Of a stretch of 64,000 nucleotides of DNA, positions 60,878 through 64,000 are shown one piece after another; within the stretch, counting starts at the first letter, position 1, and each line of letters begins with the position of its first letter. A program made the position numbers and the translations under genes. The DNA lies in the NCBI GenBank assembly GCA_019188255.1, contig JAETXT010000004.1, positions 62,001-126,000 of the forward strand. The letters run 5' to 3'. The DNA comes from Verticillium longisporum. Lineage: Eukaryota; Ascomycota; Sordariomycetes; Glomerellales; Plectosphaerellaceae. The notes below the pieces were generated by a model. It searched no databases and had not been told where the DNA came from. It saw nothing but the letters and a program-made list of their open reading frames with translations.

Positions 60878-60923
60878 GAAGTGAACCACTCGCATGGGTG
60901 AACCACTCGCTTGTGGATTACGT
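60878..60923 (-). repeat. Right terminal inverted repeat of transposon 1
   Basis: Reverse complement of the left end, with one difference (CATGCGAG for CAAGCGAG in the inner iteration). It ends GGATTACGT followed by TA. Confidence 0.85.
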
Positions 60924-60947
60924 TATTAGCCTAGAGGAGGAGTATTA

Positions 60948-61038
60948 TATAATAATTAAGGAAGTAGGGTAGCTATAAATCGACGATTCCGCGATTAAGG
61001 AGCGCGATAAGATAAGAATCGGGCCTATTTAGTAAATT
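60948..61038. repeat. Repeat X, copy 2
   Basis: Direct copy of 51,698-51,791 with transition differences, ending AGTAAATTA next to LTR C. Confidence 0.6.
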
Positions 61039-61423
61039 ACGTAATAGCTTACTTAGATATAAAGGGTAAGTCGTCGGGCTTACTAAGGATGCTATAATAA
61101 GCTAGGGAATAGCTTATAGGATAATATACTATAATCCTAATATTATAGATTATTAATAATTAATTAATAAGCTATCTAATATAAGCTTATAATCTAATAC
61201 GATAAGGATAGAATAATAGGTATATAAGGACGGGCATTTAGTACTTATAGATATATTCTTTCTTATAATAGTAATTAATCTAAGTCTTACTTTATATTTA
61301 TTATAACGAGTGCGTAATGCCTTACGATACTATATCGTCTTAGAGTTATAACCTAAGCTTCTATAAATAGTAACCCTAACCCTCTAATAGTATTCCCCCT
61401 TTAGAAGCTACTAGGTCGTAATA
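61039..61423 (+). repeat. RIP-mutated LTR (copy C)
   Basis: Plus-strand relative of LTR A, which reads on the minus strand. The TATA box GTATATAAGGACGG is conserved at about 61,220-61,233. Differences are mostly transitions. It is followed by antisense rather than sense gag, so the junction is a rearrangement. Confidence 0.75.
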
Positions 61424-61426
61424 TTA

Positions 61427-61999
61427 ATTAAGTCGATTAGCTAAGAGTCGAAACTCTATAGCGTATTTAATAGCTAGTTTAATCTATTTAAGCTAAAGGA
61501 TTTTTCTTTCGTTTTATTATTCTTTATCTACGTCCCTAAACGCTCCTTTAATAGCTTCTTCGAATATATTTATATTTATATAGATATCCTAAATAACCTA
61601 TTTTATATCTTCTTTCTTAGTATAAATAGAATAGTCCTTAATAAAGGGTTCGAATTAATATAAAGTATCCCCTTTAAAATAAAAGGAGGCGTTAGTAACC
61701 TTCTCGCCCTAGTACTTAAGTTAGCCCTTATTAGCTTTATAGAACTAATATACCTAGGTAATAAAAGACTAAAGTACCCTAGGGTTACTATCGAATAATT
61801 AAAGGGGAAAAGCCTTTATATTTATTCCGCCTTAAAATTATTATATTAAAGCTCGGAGCTATTCATTCTCTAAATAGAGCTCCTAGATTATAGTAGCTAA
61901 GTTATTAGCGCTATTTCTAATACTATTAATAGATATTATTCCTATAATAAATATTACTTAGTATTATAAAGTAAACCTATTAAATAAGAGTAATTAAAA
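61427..61999 (-). repeat. Antisense gag fragment repeated from 53,318-53,870
   Basis: Direct repeat of 53,318-53,870 with scattered RIP-type differences. It encodes the capsid part of gag on the minus strand with stops. Confidence 0.7.
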
Positions 62000-62112
62000 T
62001 ATTATAACCTAGTAGCTTCCGAAGGGGGAATATTATTAGAGGGTTAGGGTTACTATTTATAGAAGCTTAGGTTATAACTCTAAGATAATATAGTATCGTA
62101 AGGCGTTACGTA
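62000..62112 (-). repeat. RIP-mutated LTR fragment (copy D)
   Basis: First ~113 bp corresponding to the 51,792 end of LTR A, in the same orientation, preceded by the same gag-leader junction as copy B. It breaks off at about 62,112. Confidence 0.7.
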
Positions 62113-62773
62113 CTTATTCGTTTACGGGTTTCCAGGGTTTCTTAGGTTACTAGTATTCTCGAGCTATATACCCGTTTTTGCTATAGTCGTAATAGTTTAT
62201 TATTAAGGAGGATAATAAATCTAATCTAAGAATTAAGGTCCTTATTATTAGCGAAAGAGCTATTAATGAATATATATAACTAAGCGGTCGATAGATCGAG
62301 GTATATATAATTTAAGCTATAGTCTATATTATCGATCTATTATTATATACGTTTATTAAGCTGTTTAAAATCGTCTTTCTCTAGGTTCCTAGCTTAGGAA
62401 ATTATAGCGAAATTAAAAGCTATTTTAGGTTAATAGGTAGAAGCTATATATATATTATAAGCTCTCTAAGCGATAAATTATTACTTTAAATCTAATATCC
62501 TTAGGGTTATCTATTCTAGTTAATTATTTTAACCTTTCTATAGAATCTTAAGATTATTAATTCTAATTTTAATAATATAATCGTTAAAGACGCCCTCTAA
62601 ATTAATATTTAGGATAGAAATAGGCTTTACTTAGAAGCTAGCTCTTAAGAGCTCTATTTACTCCCTTTCTATAAATACGGGCTCTCTAAGGTTTAGGGTA
62701 TTATTAGTTTACATTCCGATTAATCTAAAGCTCTCTCTAGCTCTAGTTAATAGGAGATATAGATTATAGCCTA

Positions 62774-62822
62774 ACGTGCATGATAAGCAAGTGGGCCAAA
62801 CAAGCAAGTGGGCCACCTGACC
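62774..62822 (-). repeat. Terminal repeat of transposon 2 with 17-bp iteration
   Basis: Starts ACGTGCATGATAAG and carries two tandem AAGCAAGTGGGCCA units. It shares only the ACGT tip and the spacing with transposon 1. The partner repeat lies outside the window. Confidence 0.7.
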
Positions 62823-62880
62823 ACGACCATGCGACGACAGCAGCATCCCGGTGAACCCTAACGCCTTAAATCAATTGAAA

Positions 62881-64000
62881 CTACTTGAAATCCTCTTCTT
62901 CAGAAGCCCTCGTCTCCAGCTGACAAGTTCGCGCATTATGTCCAGGCTCGCCGCAGACACCGCAGCGCCGTTTCTTCGTCCCGTCCCTTGGTTGGCGACT
63001 GCTTCTCTGACGCGTTTCCTCATTTATCTGGACCTGAACCTCGATATTGGTTTGTATCTCCTGTCCCTCACCTAGAGTTAGACTCCCTCCTTGCCTGAGA
63101 CGTGTTTTCTTAGCTCTCCGACGCTTGCTGAGTGTCGCGTTCTCGTCTCGAAGGATCTGGTTCTCCGACTTCAATAGGGCGAGTTGATGCATGATTCCAC
63201 GCGTCCCCTTGGTAAAGTGGTCTATAGCGTTAAGAATCGACGTCGGAGAGCTTCCTTGGTGTCGGGCGATTCGACCTTTAATAAACTCTGACTGACAGCT
63301 AGCTTCAATCGGGTTGTGAGGCGTTTGGGAGACCCAAGGTTCTGATGTATCGGGGACCCCCTCGACGGGCGTCGGTGTCCGTAGCTTCACATCCAGCTTT
63401 GAAACCACAATTTCGGGGCTCATTGGGACAAGCCCAGCACCTCTGAACCCCCTTGATATTCCTTTCCGTCATAGCTTCTTTGAAAGCTGCGAAAAACGCG
63501 GGAAAGAAGTCCTCCTTCGTGATGTGGCTTGTACCTGCCCTCATCTTCTTCTCAATTTGCCGACCGTAGGCCTGCTTTAGCGGGCCAAAACAGCCAACAT
63601 CAAGAGGTTGAAGTAGGTGAGATGAATGGGGAGGCATGCATAGCGTAATGATGTTGTTTTCCTTGCAGTAGAGCTCGAACTCAACGGAATGGTGACTTTG
63701 GTGCCCATCTAGGATAAGGAGGCGATATCCGGCCGACCGACGGGGCTTGGTATGCTTGTCAAAATGCTGAATCCATTCTAGACCTTTCTCATTTGTTGTC
63801 CAGCCTTTGTCTGTCGTAGCGATTACCCAGTCGTGAGGTAGAGGGCTGTCTTCGTACCAGCTTGAGAGGTGATTTTTGCCCGCCATAATGATGAACGGCG
63901 GGACACACCACCCGTCTGCGCCAACGCCTTGGATCACTGTCACCCATTCCCGACCTCCTGGTTGGACCATTTTCGTATTAGAACGTCTTTCGGCGTTCGT
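62881..64000 (-). CDS. Fot/pogo-type DDE transposase, partial and frameshifted
   Basis: C-terminal ~60% of a transposase close to that of transposon 1 (nearly the same in LLILDGHQSHHSVEFELYC and LQPLDVGCFGPLKQAYG). The last two DDE aspartates are visible; the first lies near or beyond the window edge. The C-terminal extension keeps FIKGRIARHQGSSPTS, the coiled coil and the CCHC knuckle CGVCGEPGHNARTC, and ends at the TAG 62,881-62,883. The frame breaks in the C-run at 63,448-63,452 (G-run on the coding strand), one base short, 15-20 bases downstream of the equivalent position of the first break in transposon 1. The start codon is outside the window. Confidence 0.87.

Larger units (their letters stand above)
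59065..60923 (+). mobile_element. Fot/pogo-type DNA transposon 1, complete
   Basis: 1,859-bp class II element bounded by inverted repeats beginning ACGTAATCCACAAGCG and flanked by TA on both sides (59,063-59,064 and 60,924-60,925), the target duplication of Tc1/pogo elements. It keeps normal dinucleotide content within RIP-mutated DNA, so it probably inserted after the surrounding repeats were mutated. It encodes one transposase (59,163-60,816) broken by two one-base homopolymer deficits. Confidence 0.9.
60926..62771. mobile_element. Second RIP-mutated block between the two Fot/pogo elements
   Basis: AT-rich, CA/TG-poor DNA continuing the block left of transposon 1. It contains repeat X copy 2, LTR C in plus orientation, an antisense gag fragment, LTR D in minus orientation and a short piece (62,120-62,190) that matches the degraded gag knuckle at 52,898-52,965. 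From about 62,200 to 62,771 it is repeat-like, with no domain recognised. Confidence 0.75.
62774..64000 (-). mobile_element. Fot/pogo-type DNA transposon 2, cut by the window end
   Basis: Left end of a second class II element. TA at 62,772-62,773 is followed by ACGTGCATGATAAGCAAG with an internal iteration (AAGCAAGTGGGCCAAAC then AAGCAAGTGGGCCAC), the same 17-bp-period design as transposon 1 but with a different sequence. The transposase is encoded on the minus strand and its N-terminal half lies beyond 64,000. Dinucleotide content is normal, so it is not RIP-mutated. Confidence 0.85.

Overview
The window comes from the nuclear genome of a filamentous ascomycete, most likely a Sordariomycete and possibly Hypocreales. 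The protein-coding genes are GC-rich and carry short GT-AG introns (about 49-172 bp) with CTAAC/CTGAC-type branch sites. The gene set is typical of Pezizomycotina: a medusa-type developmental regulator, an Hst4-type sirtuin, a Whi5/Nrm1 repressor, a P5A ATPase and a GH3 beta-glucosidase. The right end is a repeat block mutated in the RIP pattern (C-to-T loss at CpA), with Fot/pogo-type DNA transposons embedded in it.

Layout, left to right. 0.8-3.1 kb: secreted GH3 beta-glucosidase with a nonsense codon and a frameshift (+). 4.1-4.8: low-complexity glycine-zipper protein (+). 5.3-7.1: Whi5/Nrm1-like G1/S repressor (-). 8.3-9.9: ASC-1/Rqt4-type zinc-finger protein (-), divergent from mitochondrial malate dehydrogenase at 10.4-11.7 (+). 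12.3-16.4: P5A ATPase Spf1 (-). 18.5-20.5: Na+/H+ antiporter (+). 21.2-22.6: conserved-looking protein of unknown function (-). 25.5-29.2: Hst3/Hst4-type sirtuin (-). About 31.1-31.7: a nuclear copy of mitochondrial DNA with a cox1 exon fragment. 31.7-43.9: gene-poor, GC-normal DNA leading into the medusa homologue at 43.9-46.3 (+). 48.8-49.1: small single-TM protein (+). 49.3-50.4: the 3' part of a gene (-) whose upstream exons are missing at the repeat boundary.

From about 50.4 kb to the end the DNA is an AT-rich RIP block. It holds rearranged, mutated copies of a Ty3/gypsy chromovirus with recognisable gag zinc knuckle, reverse transcriptase, RNase H, integrase and chromodomain, plus four LTR copies. 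One LTR (51,792-52,244) is unmutated. Two un-RIPed Fot/pogo-type transposons sit in this block: one complete (59,065-60,923) and one cut by the window end (62,774 onward).

A recurring feature is the loss of one base in a short homopolymer inside an otherwise intact conserved gene. It is seen in the GH3 gene, Whi5/Nrm1, malate dehydrogenase, Spf1, the sirtuin and both transposases. Because several of these are housekeeping genes, most of these breaks are probably sequence errors rather than gene decay, and models should be read across them. The genes are mostly unrelated housekeeping and regulatory functions; I see no biosynthetic cluster. No tRNA, rRNA or CRISPR was recognised by eye.
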